Assembly (NCBI GenBank): GCA_014871605.1
Contig: WGSQ01000012.1
Location: forward strand, 1 to 21,250
Source of the DNA: Collinsella sp.
GTDB taxonomy: Bacteria; Actinomycetota; Coriobacteriia; Coriobacteriales; Coriobacteriaceae
Direction: 5' to 3'
Length of the DNA stretch: 21,250 nucleotides
Under the pieces are notes generated by a model, which made no database searches, was not told where the DNA came from, and worked only from the letters and a program-made list of their open reading frames with translations. A program made the position numbers and the translations under genes. Shown here piece after piece: positions 1-6,096 of the stretch; within the stretch, counting starts at the first letter, position 1; the number at the start of each line of letters is the position of its first letter.

Positions 1-11
1 TCTGCCGGCAC

Positions 12-173
12 TTGGGGACACTCCTGTTTGCCAACAGTCCGGAAATCTATCCTTCATTCCAACCTGCCGTACCAAAAACAACAGACGTACGACCAATGCC
101 AACGACCCTCACAATTTGATTAATCGTTAGCGTAGTCATTGGGGACGTTCTTAAACGACTAGTCGTTGGGGAC
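12..173. repeat. Left REP-like repeat cluster of the RAYT element
   Basis: The octamer TTGGGGAC occurs at 12-19, 139-146 and 166-173, all in this orientation. The last two are 27 bp apart. Positions 136-173 are a perfect 38-bp inverted copy of 1140-1177. Between octamers lies the 14-bp perfect palindrome AACGACTAGTCGTT, which could fold as a hairpin in single-stranded DNA. A GTAG tetranucleotide at 132-135 lies just outside, as many REP sequences have next to the hairpin. This is typical of substrates of Y1 REP-associated transposases; cleavage sites are inferred, not seen. Confidence 0.75.
47..139 (-). pseudogene. C-terminal remnant of a second RAYT transposase
   Basis: Read on the minus strand, this stretch encodes LTINQIVRVVGIGR followed by TSVVFGTAGWNEG and a TAG stop at 47-49. 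It aligns with the C-terminal helix-turn-helix of the intact neighbour (LTVNQIVRAVGLGR, then ATIANGTSGW), with 15 of 24 residues identical by eye. The stop is followed after about 27 nt by a TTGGGGAC/GTCCCCAA repeat at 12-19. The intact gene has the same layout, with a gap of about 32 nt. An ATG happens to open the fragment at 139, but a 29-residue product is unlikely to be functional. It reads as the tail of a related element whose front was lost where the present element begins. Confidence 0.7.
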
Positions 174-205
174 AGTCTTATCGATGAAGGGCAACCAGCC
201 ACGAC

Positions 206-976
206 CTACATATCACGCCAACCGCTCGTGCCATTTGCGATCGTTGCCCGACCAAGGCCAACGGCTCTCACAATTTGATTGACCGTGAGACCCGCTTTTC
301 GCATTTTGCAAAGAACGGGCCTGCGCTCGGTTGGAGTCATCGCCTTGATATCCGAAAGAGAGGCTGGAGCTGCAATCTGTTTTGCGATTTCGAGCACTTT
401 GTCGTCGAGAACACGAGGATGAGGCTCGGCATCATAAGGCGCGCTCTCAAGCCGATCATCAAGATAATGCCGATATTCCAACGAACCGCCCACAAGGTCC
501 AGCACTATACCTGGATCGCAAAACCCAAATCCGTCATAACCATACGCATATGCTCGATAGCTAGACCAGCGATATGTATCGACAGCGGAAACACCCGCCT
601 TAACTGGGTTCATATGGATGTAATCAGCGAGCGCAATTGCCTGTATATCATTCTCAACTGGAATGTTCTTAAACCGATCCTGAAACAAATGACCAACACG
701 GTCGGTTTTACGATTGAAATACTTAGCATATGAGGTAAGGATGCCACTCATGCATGATGAAATTCTCCCATGAGGGTCATCAACCATGAGATGAAAGTGA
801 TTCGACATGAGGCACCACGCCGTAACGCCAATGCCATTACCGACAAGCTTGCCCTCGAACAACGTGAGCATCCTATATCGATCTTCGTCGTCTTCAAAGA
901 TGCAGATGCCGCCATTACCACGTGCGATAATGTGGTTATAGCCCGTCAACGAAACGACTCGGCCCGTTCTTGGCAT
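206..976 (-). CDS. REP-associated tyrosine transposase (RAYT, Y1_Tnp / IS200-like)
   Basis: This 256-residue protein belongs to the Y1 HUH single-strand transposase superfamily. The metal-binding HUH motif is NHFHLMV (His60, His62). The nucleophile is probably Tyr83 or Tyr86 in SYAKYFNRK, followed by the family hallmarks GHLFQDRFK (about 96-103) and YIHMNPVKAG (about 119-128). Residues from about 190 form a C-terminal helix-turn-helix (LTVNQIVRAVGLGR) that may help read the repeat. The ATG at 976 has a GGGAGGG ribosome site a few bases upstream. Flanking repeats at 12-173 and 1113-1177 are the likely substrate. RAYTs usually act on REP hairpins at DNA single strands. The gene looks AT-richer than its neighbours, in line with transfer. 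It appears intact; activity is unknown. Confidence 0.9.
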   Translation of the reverse strand: MPRTGRVVSLTGYNHIIARGNGGICIFEDDEDRYRMLTLFEGKLVGNGIGVTAWCLMSNHFHLMVDDPHGRISSCMSGILTSYAKYFNRKTDRVGHLFQDRFKNIPVENDIQAIALADYIHMNPVKAGVSAVDTYRWSSYRAYAYGYDGFGFCDPGIVLDLVGGSLEYRHYLDDRLESAPYDAEPHPRVLDDKVLEIAKQIAAPASLSDIKAMTPTERRPVLCKMRKAGLTVNQIVRAVGLGRATIANGTSGWRDM

Positions 977-1112
977 ATCGCCCTCCCATCACAAACCCAC
1001 CGGGCAACATCTGATAGGCGCGGACGATCCAATTTGCTGAGCCCGTTCTGACAGTTTACAAGGGCATGCAAGACAAACTGGATGAAAACCCGAAAATCAT
1101 GTCGCAAAGAGT

Positions 1113-1177
1113 GTCCCCAACGACTAGTCATTTAAGAACGTCCCCAACGACTAGTCGTTTAAGAACGTCCCCAATGA
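1113..1177. repeat. Right REP-like repeat cluster of the RAYT element
   Basis: GTCCCCAA occurs at 1113-1120, 1140-1147 and 1167-1174 with an exact 27-bp period. Copies are inverted relative to the left cluster. The spacer carries the palindrome CGACTAGTCG in the outer unit and a one-base variant in the inner unit. Positions 1140-1177 match 136-173 perfectly in inverted orientation, so the element spans about 1.04 kb. The cluster ends at 1177, one base before the stop codon of the MATE gene. Confidence 0.8.
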
Positions 1178-2527
1178 TTAGGCGGTGGCGCGGCCTAGCC
1201 AGTTGCCGCTGTGGTGGTAGATGGTGAACATCGTGGCCGTAATGAGCCAGGTTACGGGGTAGACCAGCAGTAGATGCTCGAGCGACGGATCGAAGGGCAT
1301 GATCGCAAACACCCAGATCACCCTGAGCACGACGGTGCCAAAAATCGTGAGCAGCATGGGCTGCAAGCTAACACCGGCACCGCGAATGGAGCCCGACGCG
1401 TTTTCGATAATCGAGAAGATCGCGTAGAACGGCGCGATGAAATGAAGAATCGTCGTGGTGTACGACGATATCGAAGCATCGTCGACAAACAGACGCGACA
1501 ACGGACCCGAAAACACCAGCAGCACGGCAGACAGACCACCAATGAGCATAAACGACAGCACGAGCGACGTGTGATATCCCTTGCGCATTCGCTCGTAATT
1601 GCGCGCGCCAAAGTTCTGCGCCGAGAACGTAGTGATCGACACGCCGAGCGCCTCGGTCACCATCCAGATAATGCCATCCAGGCGCCCAGATAGACCCCAA
1701 GCAGTCGTGACATCGGCGCCAAACGAATTAACCGACACCTGGATCAGCACGTTCGAGATCGAATAGGCAGCCGATTGAAAACCGAGTGGCAGACCACACG
1801 AGATCATACTCTTGCAAATACCGCGATCGATGCCGAGCTTAGACAGCGAAAGACGCCATGCACCCGGAGCGCGCATCATGCGCAACACGATCATCGTTGC
1901 ATTGGAGCAAATGGTCAGAGACACTGCGATGCCGCAGCCCAACGCCTCCATATGCAACACAGCGACAAAGATGATATCCAGCACCACGTTAACCAGGCAG
2001 CCAGAGGCAATGATCACGGCGGGGCCGCGCGTGTCGCCCACGGCACGCAGCAGTGCGGTTCCCATATTAAGCAGCAGTGCCGCAACCATCGCGGCAAAAT
2101 AACAGCGAGCATAGGCCACACCCTCGGCCAATAGTTCATGCGGCGTGTTCATAAGCACCAGCATGGGCTCAACGAACACTATGCCAAGAATCGAGAAAAG
2201 GATACCGCCCACCAGCGCGAGCGTCATGGCTGTATGGACCGAACGACTCAGTCGCTCATCATCGTGCTGGCCAAAATACTGACCGGTAATGACCGCGCAG
2301 CCGGCGCCAACGCCAACGCAAAAGCCAATGCAGAGCTCGGTGAGGACCATCGTGGCCTGAATGCCGCCCAGCGCGAGCTTGCCGCCAAACTGGCCAACGA
2401 TATACGTACCGATAAGCGTGTAGGCCTGCTGAAAAAACGAACTAAAAAAGATGGGAACGCACAGCGACAGCAATTGCTGCCAAATGACACCTTGCGTTAC
2501 ATCGATCGCCGTAGATTTCTTAACCAC
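1178..2527 (-). CDS. MATE-family multidrug/Na+-driven efflux transporter
   Basis: This is an integral membrane protein of about 449 residues with around twelve hydrophobic segments in two similar halves, the normal size and layout for MATE (NorM/DinF-type) exporters. These use a Na+ or H+ gradient to expel cationic compounds. An early segment reads LSLCVPIFFSSFFQQAYTLI, typical of the first helix, and GQYFGQHDDERL resembles the cytoplasmic loop after helix 2. The open frame extends to a TTG at 2560, but I place the start at GTG 2525-2527 (VKKSTAIDVTQG) because GGGGAGGG lies about 3-5 nt upstream. The substrate cannot be told from sequence. The gene stands alone; its 3' end abuts the RAYT repeats, leaving no room for its own terminator. 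Confidence 0.88.
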   Translation of the reverse strand: MVKKSTAIDVTQGVIWQQLLSLCVPIFFSSFFQQAYTLIGTYIVGQFGGKLALGGIQATMVLTELCIGFCVGVGAGCAVITGQYFGQHDDERLSRSVHTAMTLALVGGILFSILGIVFVEPMLVLMNTPHELLAEGVAYARCYFAAMVAALLLNMGTALLRAVGDTRGPAVIIASGCLVNVVLDIIFVAVLHMEALGCGIAVSLTICSNATMIVLRMMRAPGAWRLSLSKLGIDRGICKSMISCGLPLGFQSAAYSISNVLIQVSVNSFGADVTTAWGLSGRLDGIIWMVTEALGVSITTFSAQNFGARNYERMRKGYHTSLVLSFMLIGGLSAVLLVFSGPLSRLFVDDASISSYTTTILHFIAPFYAIFSIIENASGSIRGAGVSLQPMLLTIFGTVVLRVIWVFAIMPFDPSLEHLLLVYPVTWLITATMFTIYHHSGNWLGRATA

Positions 2528-2652
2528 ACGCCCTCCCCACACGCATACGTCAAACAGCAAAACAGCAATTTAAAACCAAAGCCAAATCCAGCTTAGCACC
2601 GACTGGCGGCGACCGAAACACCCCGAATTAGAGCACAGTGCGGAATAACTGC

Positions 2653-3567
2653 CTAGTGATACAAACCCGGCTGGTAGTGATACTCATTGCTCACGTGCGG
2701 GCACAGTTGCCAAAAGGCGACGGCGCTCGCCGCGGCCACGTTAAGCGAATCGACCCCGTGCGCCATCGGAATGCGCACCGCGTGGTCACAGCCGGCAATG
2801 GTCTTGGCGCCCAAGCCGGCACCCTCGGTACCCATAAAGATTGCCAAGCGGTCAATCTCCTGCAGCACGGGATCGTCCAGCGATACGGAATCGTCCGTCA
2901 ACGCCATAGCGGCACACGAAAAACCGGCATCGTGCAACGCGCTCAGACCATCATGCGGCCACACACGAGCCTCGCTGCCAATGCGCGTCCACGGCACCTG
3001 AAACACGGTGCCCATGCTCACGCGGGCCGAGCGACGGTACAGCGGGTCGCAGCACGTCGGGCTGACCAAAATACCGTCAACGTTCAATGCGGCAGCCGAG
3101 CGGAAAATCGCGCCAACATTGGTGTGATCAACAATACCCTCAAGCACGCACACGCGCACCGGACGATCCCCCGCCGCCTCGACGACGCCGCCCAAGAACT
3201 CATCAACCGGAATCTGACGCGGGCGACGGAACGCCGCCAGCGCGCCGCGCGTCACGTTAAAGCCCGTCAACTGCTCCATGAGCTCCATGGAGGCCACGAA
3301 CACGGGAACCGGACCCGCTCCCTCGCGCACGACAAGCTGGTCAAACAGCGGCATCATCTGGTCGAGCCAGCGCTCGCCCAAAAGAAAGCTCACCGGCTCA
3401 TATCCGGCGCGAACCGCACGCTCGATGACCTTGGCACTCTCAGCGATAAAAATGCCCTTCTGCGGCTCCAGCACGCAGCGAAGCTCACGCTCGGTCAGTC
3501 GCACGTAGGCATCGAGCCGCTCGTCCTCGAGCGAATCAATTCGCAGAACCTCAACGGCATCAGTCAT
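2653..3567 (-). CDS. TrmH/SpoU-family RNA 2'-O-methyltransferase
   Basis: This protein of about 304 residues should transfer a methyl group from S-adenosylmethionine to a ribose 2'-OH in tRNA or rRNA. The C-terminal half has the three SPOUT knot motifs in order: DHTNVGAIFRSAAALNVDGI, then IFMGTEGAGL, then IPMAHGVDSLNVAAASAVAF, which line the SAM pocket. The N-terminal part (IDSLEDERLDAYVRLTERE...) resembles the substrate-recognition extension of the family. The start is uncertain. An ATG at 3600 lacks a ribosome site and would add a Cys-rich leader. The ATG at 3567 has AAGAAGG about 15 nt upstream and begins where family similarity begins, so I prefer it. The target nucleotide is unknown. It follows folA after about 110 bp and may be transcribed separately. 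Confidence 0.87.
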   Translation of the reverse strand: MTDAVEVLRIDSLEDERLDAYVRLTERELRCVLEPQKGIFIAESAKVIERAVRAGYEPVSFLLGERWLDQMMPLFDQLVVREGAGPVPVFVASMELMEQLTGFNVTRGALAAFRRPRQIPVDEFLGGVVEAAGDRPVRVCVLEGIVDHTNVGAIFRSAAALNVDGILVSPTCCDPLYRRSARVSMGTVFQVPWTRIGSEARVWPHDGLSALHDAGFSCAAMALTDDSVSLDDPVLQEIDRLAIFMGTEGAGLGAKTIAGCDHAVRIPMAHGVDSLNVAAASAVAFWQLCPHVSNEYHYQPGLYH

Positions 3568-3613
3568 AGCAGCCAGCCCGCACCCTTCTTTACAGCACAT
3601 CTATACCAAACGA

Positions 3614-3632
3614 GGCGACGCTAAGCGCCGCC
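3614..3632 (-). terminator. Possible weak terminator after thyA-folA
   Basis: On the minus strand GGCGGCGC-TTA-GCGTCGCC forms an 8-bp stem with one G-U pair and a three-base loop, 45-63 nt past the folA stop. Only TCGTTT follows, so the U-tract is poor. It may slow or partly stop transcription before the methyltransferase gene. Confidence 0.35.
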
Positions 3633-3676
3633 CCATGCATTCAATCAACCCGATGATACCGTTCACGCCAGACGAT

Positions 3677-4195
3677 TTACGCCTCGATGCGACGATACGT
3701 CACGAACTCATAATCGACGCCCTCGTCACCCTCACCGGCGGCAATCGTCGAGACCCCGCTACGCTGCGCAATCTTCCACGCAGGATCGGCTTCCAAATCG
3801 GGAAAGTACGTATCCACGACATGGACGCAGTGGTCATGCGTGACCTCGGCCTCGACGCAATACGGCAAAAACTGCCGATAGACATCGCCGCCACCGATAA
3901 CCCATGCAACGGGCTCGTCGGCAACCGCGGCGAGTGCCTCGTCGATGCTATGCACCACGTCGACGCCCTCGGGCGCAAAATCCTCGTCGCGCGTAAGCAC
4001 GATATTGCGGCGGTTCTTGAGAGGACGCCCGCCGGGAAAACTCAGCAGCGTCTTGCGCCCCATAATAACCGGGCAACCTTTGGTGCACGCCACAAAATGG
4101 CGCATGTCGGCGCGATTGGACACCACCATATCGCCCTCGCACCCAATGCCCCAGTCGTCACACACGGCGACGATAGCAGATAGCTTACACGTCAT
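3677..4195 (-). CDS. folA: Dihydrofolate reductase
   Basis: It reduces dihydrofolate to tetrahydrofolate with NADPH, regenerating the cofactor that thymidylate synthase oxidises. The 172-residue length is normal. Family motifs are visible: AIVAVCDDWGIG at the N-terminus, the acidic active-site residue Asp30 in ADMRHF, PVIMGRKT (about 42-49), NIVLTR, and the NADPH-binding VIGGGDVY. The Trp and Pro of the usual W-x-L-P segment before the catalytic Asp are replaced (MVVSNRAD). The frame is open to two GTG codons upstream, but ATG at 4195 has AGGTGG at the right spacing. That site overlaps the thyA stop codon 9 nt away, so the two genes are almost certainly co-transcribed and coupled. Confidence 0.95.
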   Translation of the reverse strand: MTCKLSAIVAVCDDWGIGCEGDMVVSNRADMRHFVACTKGCPVIMGRKTLLSFPGGRPLKNRRNIVLTRDEDFAPEGVDVVHSIDEALAAVADEPVAWVIGGGDVYRQFLPYCVEAEVTHDHCVHVVDTYFPDLEADPAWKIAQRSGVSTIAAGEGDEGVDYEFVTYRRIEA

Positions 4196-4204
4196 GAGCA
4201 CCAC

Positions 4205-5053
4205 CTACACCGCAATGGGAATGTTCTTGACCTGCGGACCGTGCTCGTAGCCCTCGACGATGAGGTCGTCGGTCGTAAACGCATAGAAGTCATGCACGTC
4301 GGGATTCAGCGTTACCTTGGGCGCCGCAAACTGCGGGCGCTCGATAAGCTCACGAACGATATCGACATGACGGTCGTAAATGTGGGCATCGGCAATCACA
4401 TGCAGCAGCTCACCGGGAATCATATCGACCGACTGTGCGACCATCATCAGCAAAATGGCGTACTGACAAACGTTCCAGTTGTTCGCGGCCAAAATGTCCT
4501 GGCTGCGCTGGTTGAGAATCATGTTGAGTGTGGGCTTATCGTCCTGCGGGCGCTGCGTGACGTTATAGGTCACGCTGTAGGCGCACGGATACAGGTGCAT
4601 CTCGGACAGGTCGCTAAACACATAGGTGTTCGTCATAATGCGGCGGCTGTACGGCGTGTGCTTAAGATCGTACAGCACGCGGTCCATCTGGTCGAAATCG
4701 CCCTCGGCATAATGGCTCTTCTGGCCAATCTGATACCCGTAGGCCTTGCCGATGGAGCCGGTCTCGTCGGCCCACTCGTCCCAAATATGGCTGTTGAGGT
4801 CATGGACGTTATTGGACTTCTTTTGATAGATCCACAGAATCTCGTCCATCGCAGACTTAAGCGCCGTGCGGCGCAGGGTAAGCGCGGGGAACTCCTCGCG
4901 CAGGTCGTAGCGCGCCGTGACGCCAAAGTTTTTAATGGTATAGGCAGGGGTGCCATCCTCCCACACCGGACGGACCTTTTGGCCCTCGGTGGTGGTGCCA
5001 TGGTCCAGAATATCGCGGCACATGGTTACAAACTGTTGATCAGCCTTGCTCAT
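4205..5053 (-). CDS. thyA: Thymidylate synthase
   Basis: It makes dTMP from dUMP using methylene-tetrahydrofolate, producing the dihydrofolate that FolA recycles. The product is 282 residues. The nucleophile is probably Cys157 in LYPCAYSVTYNV. The phosphate-binding RSQD (183-186), the NNWNVCQYA helix and the nucleotide-contacting DAHIYDRH (223-229) are all present. The catalytic loop reads YPCAY rather than the common PPCH. The frame stays open far upstream, but the ATG at 5053 has a perfect AGGAGG five nucleotides before it. Everything upstream lies in the divergent intergenic region or antisense to the next gene. A TACAAT -10 element lies at 5088-5093. First gene of the thyA-folA unit. Confidence 0.96.
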   Translation of the reverse strand: MSKADQQFVTMCRDILDHGTTTEGQKVRPVWEDGTPAYTIKNFGVTARYDLREEFPALTLRRTALKSAMDEILWIYQKKSNNVHDLNSHIWDEWADETGSIGKAYGYQIGQKSHYAEGDFDQMDRVLYDLKHTPYSRRIMTNTYVFSDLSEMHLYPCAYSVTYNVTQRPQDDKPTLNMILNQRSQDILAANNWNVCQYAILLMMVAQSVDMIPGELLHVIADAHIYDRHVDIVRELIERPQFAAPKVTLNPDVHDFYAFTTDDLIVEGYEHGPQVKNIPIAV

Positions 5054-5087
5054 TGACCCTCCTGTCAGTCGCCTACAAGCGAGATTC

Positions 5088-5093
5088 ATTGTA
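5088..5093 (-). promoter_or_regulatory. Probable -10 element for thyA-folA
   Basis: TACAAT on the minus strand would give a transcript starting near 5081 with a leader of about 28 nt, leaving room for the AGGAGG site. No convincing -35 hexamer lies 16-18 bp upstream, so the call rests on the -10 alone. Confidence 0.4.
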
Positions 5094-5138
5094 GCCCAGG
5101 CGCACGCAGCCCCACAGCCCAAACATAAGCCCTCATTT

Positions 5139-5154
5139 TCTGACATATGCCAGA
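5139..5154. promoter_or_regulatory. Upstream palindromic operator O1 of the DUF134-NifX gene
   Basis: TCTGACATATGCCAGA is a 16-bp palindrome with one mismatched pair. It shares TGACATATG with O2, 53 bp downstream (about five helical turns). It lies just upstream of the putative -35 of the plus-strand gene. It could bind the HTH domain that the gene encodes; this is inferred from position and symmetry. Confidence 0.6.
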
Positions 5155-5160
5155 AATTCA

Positions 5161-5188
5161 TTGCGCAAATCCGCACGTTCGCTATTCT
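5161..5188 (+). promoter_or_regulatory. Putative promoter of the DUF134-NifX gene
   Basis: TTGCGC (5161-5166) and TATTCT (5183-5188) are separated by 16 bp and match sigma-70 hexamers moderately. The predicted start near 5195 falls inside operator O2, and O1 lies directly upstream. Repressor binding at either site could therefore block or loop the promoter. Confidence 0.45.
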
Positions 5189-5191
5189 ATT

Positions 5192-5207
5192 GTTGACATA
5201 TGTCAGA
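5192..5207. promoter_or_regulatory. Downstream palindromic operator O2 of the DUF134-NifX gene
   Basis: This site contains TGACATATGTCA (5194-5205), a perfect 12-bp palindrome, followed by GA as in O1. It covers the predicted transcription start and ends just before the AAGGAG ribosome site at 5209-5214. The position suits autorepression. Confidence 0.6.
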
Positions 5208-5219
5208 TAAGGAGTGCAC

Positions 5220-5984
5220 ATGGCAGGAAGACGCGAGAAACTGCGCCGCGTCGGGATCATCCCCGAATATCGCGGTTTTACCCCCGATGGCCTGGCGAGC
5301 GGCGATGCCATCGATATGACAGTCGACGAGCTCGAAGTGCTGCGCCTGTGCGACTTGGAAGGCCTTAACCAAGAGGCAGTCGCCCAGCACATGGGCATTG
5401 CCCGCGCCACGGTGGCGGCAATCTGCAGCTGCGCGCATCGCAAGGTGGCAAACGCGCTGGTCAATGGACGGGCGATCGTCATCGAAGGCGGCAACATCGC
5501 GTACTCCCCCATCACCACGACAACGGCCGCATGGCCAGCAAAGGAGGTCGACACCGTGAGGGTGGCAACGACGTACGACAACGGCAACATCTTTATGCAC
5601 TTTGGCCGCAGCGAACAGTTCAAGATCTACGACATCCAGGATGGCAAGGTGCTCAACGAGCAGGTCGTGGGCACCGGCGGCACTGGTCACTGTGCATTGG
5701 CGGGTCTGCTTGCCAACAGTGGCGTTGACACGCTCATCTGCGGCGGTATCGGCGGCGGCGCCATCAACGCACTTACCCAGGCCGGCATCACGGTCTATGC
5801 AGGCGCCCAGGGCAGCTGCGACGCCTGCGTCGAGGCACTCATTGCCGGCACGCTCGCACAGACCGGCGAGGCCACGTGCGGCTGCCACGGCCATGACCAC
5901 GAGCACACCCATGAGCACGGCGAATCCTGCGGTTGCCACGGCCATCACGAGAACGAGGGCCACGAGGGCTGTGGCTGCCACTAG
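5220..5984 (+). CDS. DUF134 (UPF0251) HTH regulator fused to NifX/NifB-type metal-cluster domain with Cys/His tail
   Basis: This is a 254-residue, three-part protein. Residues 1-93 are a DUF134 DNA-binding domain (MTVDELEVLRLCDLEGLNQE, then an HTH around 50-75, ending VNGRAIVIEGG). Residues about 107-212 are a dinitrogenase Fe-Mo cofactor-type domain (VRVATTYDNGNIFMHFGR, HFGRSEQFKIYDI, ICGGIGGGAINAL), with Cys158, Cys174, Cys200 and Cys203. Residues 220-254 are a tail with 11 His and 6 Cys, including three CGCH motifs. ATG at 5220 is chosen over GTG at 5214 because AAGGAG sits six nucleotides before it. The family suggests a cytoplasmic regulator that senses a metal or metal cluster; the ligand is unknown. 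Paired palindromes in its promoter suggest autoregulation. There is no nitrogenase gene nearby, so a role in nitrogen fixation is unlikely. Single-gene unit. Confidence 0.88.
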   Translation: MAGRREKLRRVGIIPEYRGFTPDGLASGDAIDMTVDELEVLRLCDLEGLNQEAVAQHMGIARATVAAICSCAHRKVANALVNGRAIVIEGGNIAYSPITTTTAAWPAKEVDTVRVATTYDNGNIFMHFGRSEQFKIYDIQDGKVLNEQVVGTGGTGHCALAGLLANSGVDTLICGGIGGGAINALTQAGITVYAGAQGSCDACVEALIAGTLAQTGEATCGCHGHDHEHTHEHGESCGCHGHHENEGHEGCGCH

Positions 5985-6036
5985 CGGCAAATGCTCTGGC
6001 GCCAAGACGTGCCATTCGCGCAACAAACCACACAAC

Positions 6037-6076
6037 GGCGAAGGCCGCCTGGAGTACCATCCAGGCGGCCTTCGCC
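6037..6076. terminator. Bidirectional hairpin between convergent DUF134-NifX and ffh
   Basis: A 16-bp perfect stem (6037-6052 with 6061-6076) surrounds an 8-base loop. It lies about 50 nt after the plus-strand stop and 20 nt after the ffh stop. Neither side has a proper U-tract. The symmetry and convergent context suggest it ends transcription, or protects 3' ends, from both directions. Confidence 0.7.
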
Positions 6077-6096
6077 ATACACGACTCAACCAGTCG

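Noticed and set aside
1113..1177. 27-bp periodic repeats as a short CRISPR array
   Set aside because: The whole 27-bp unit is repeated, with no distinct spacers, and the inverted copy lies at the other end of a transposase gene. There are no cas genes.
2528..2652. Strong promoter or terminator upstream of the MATE gene
   Set aside because: The region is AT-rich in part, but I found no convincing hexamer pair or stem with a U-tract.
5054..5623. N-terminal extension of thyA to position 5623
   Set aside because: It would overlap the divergent gene and its operators. The AGGAGG-ATG at 5053 and the family start match instead.
5220..5984. Nitrogen fixation gene (nifX) proper
   Set aside because: NifX domains occur in many non-fixing bacteria, and there is no nif gene nearby. 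The HTH fusion points to regulation.
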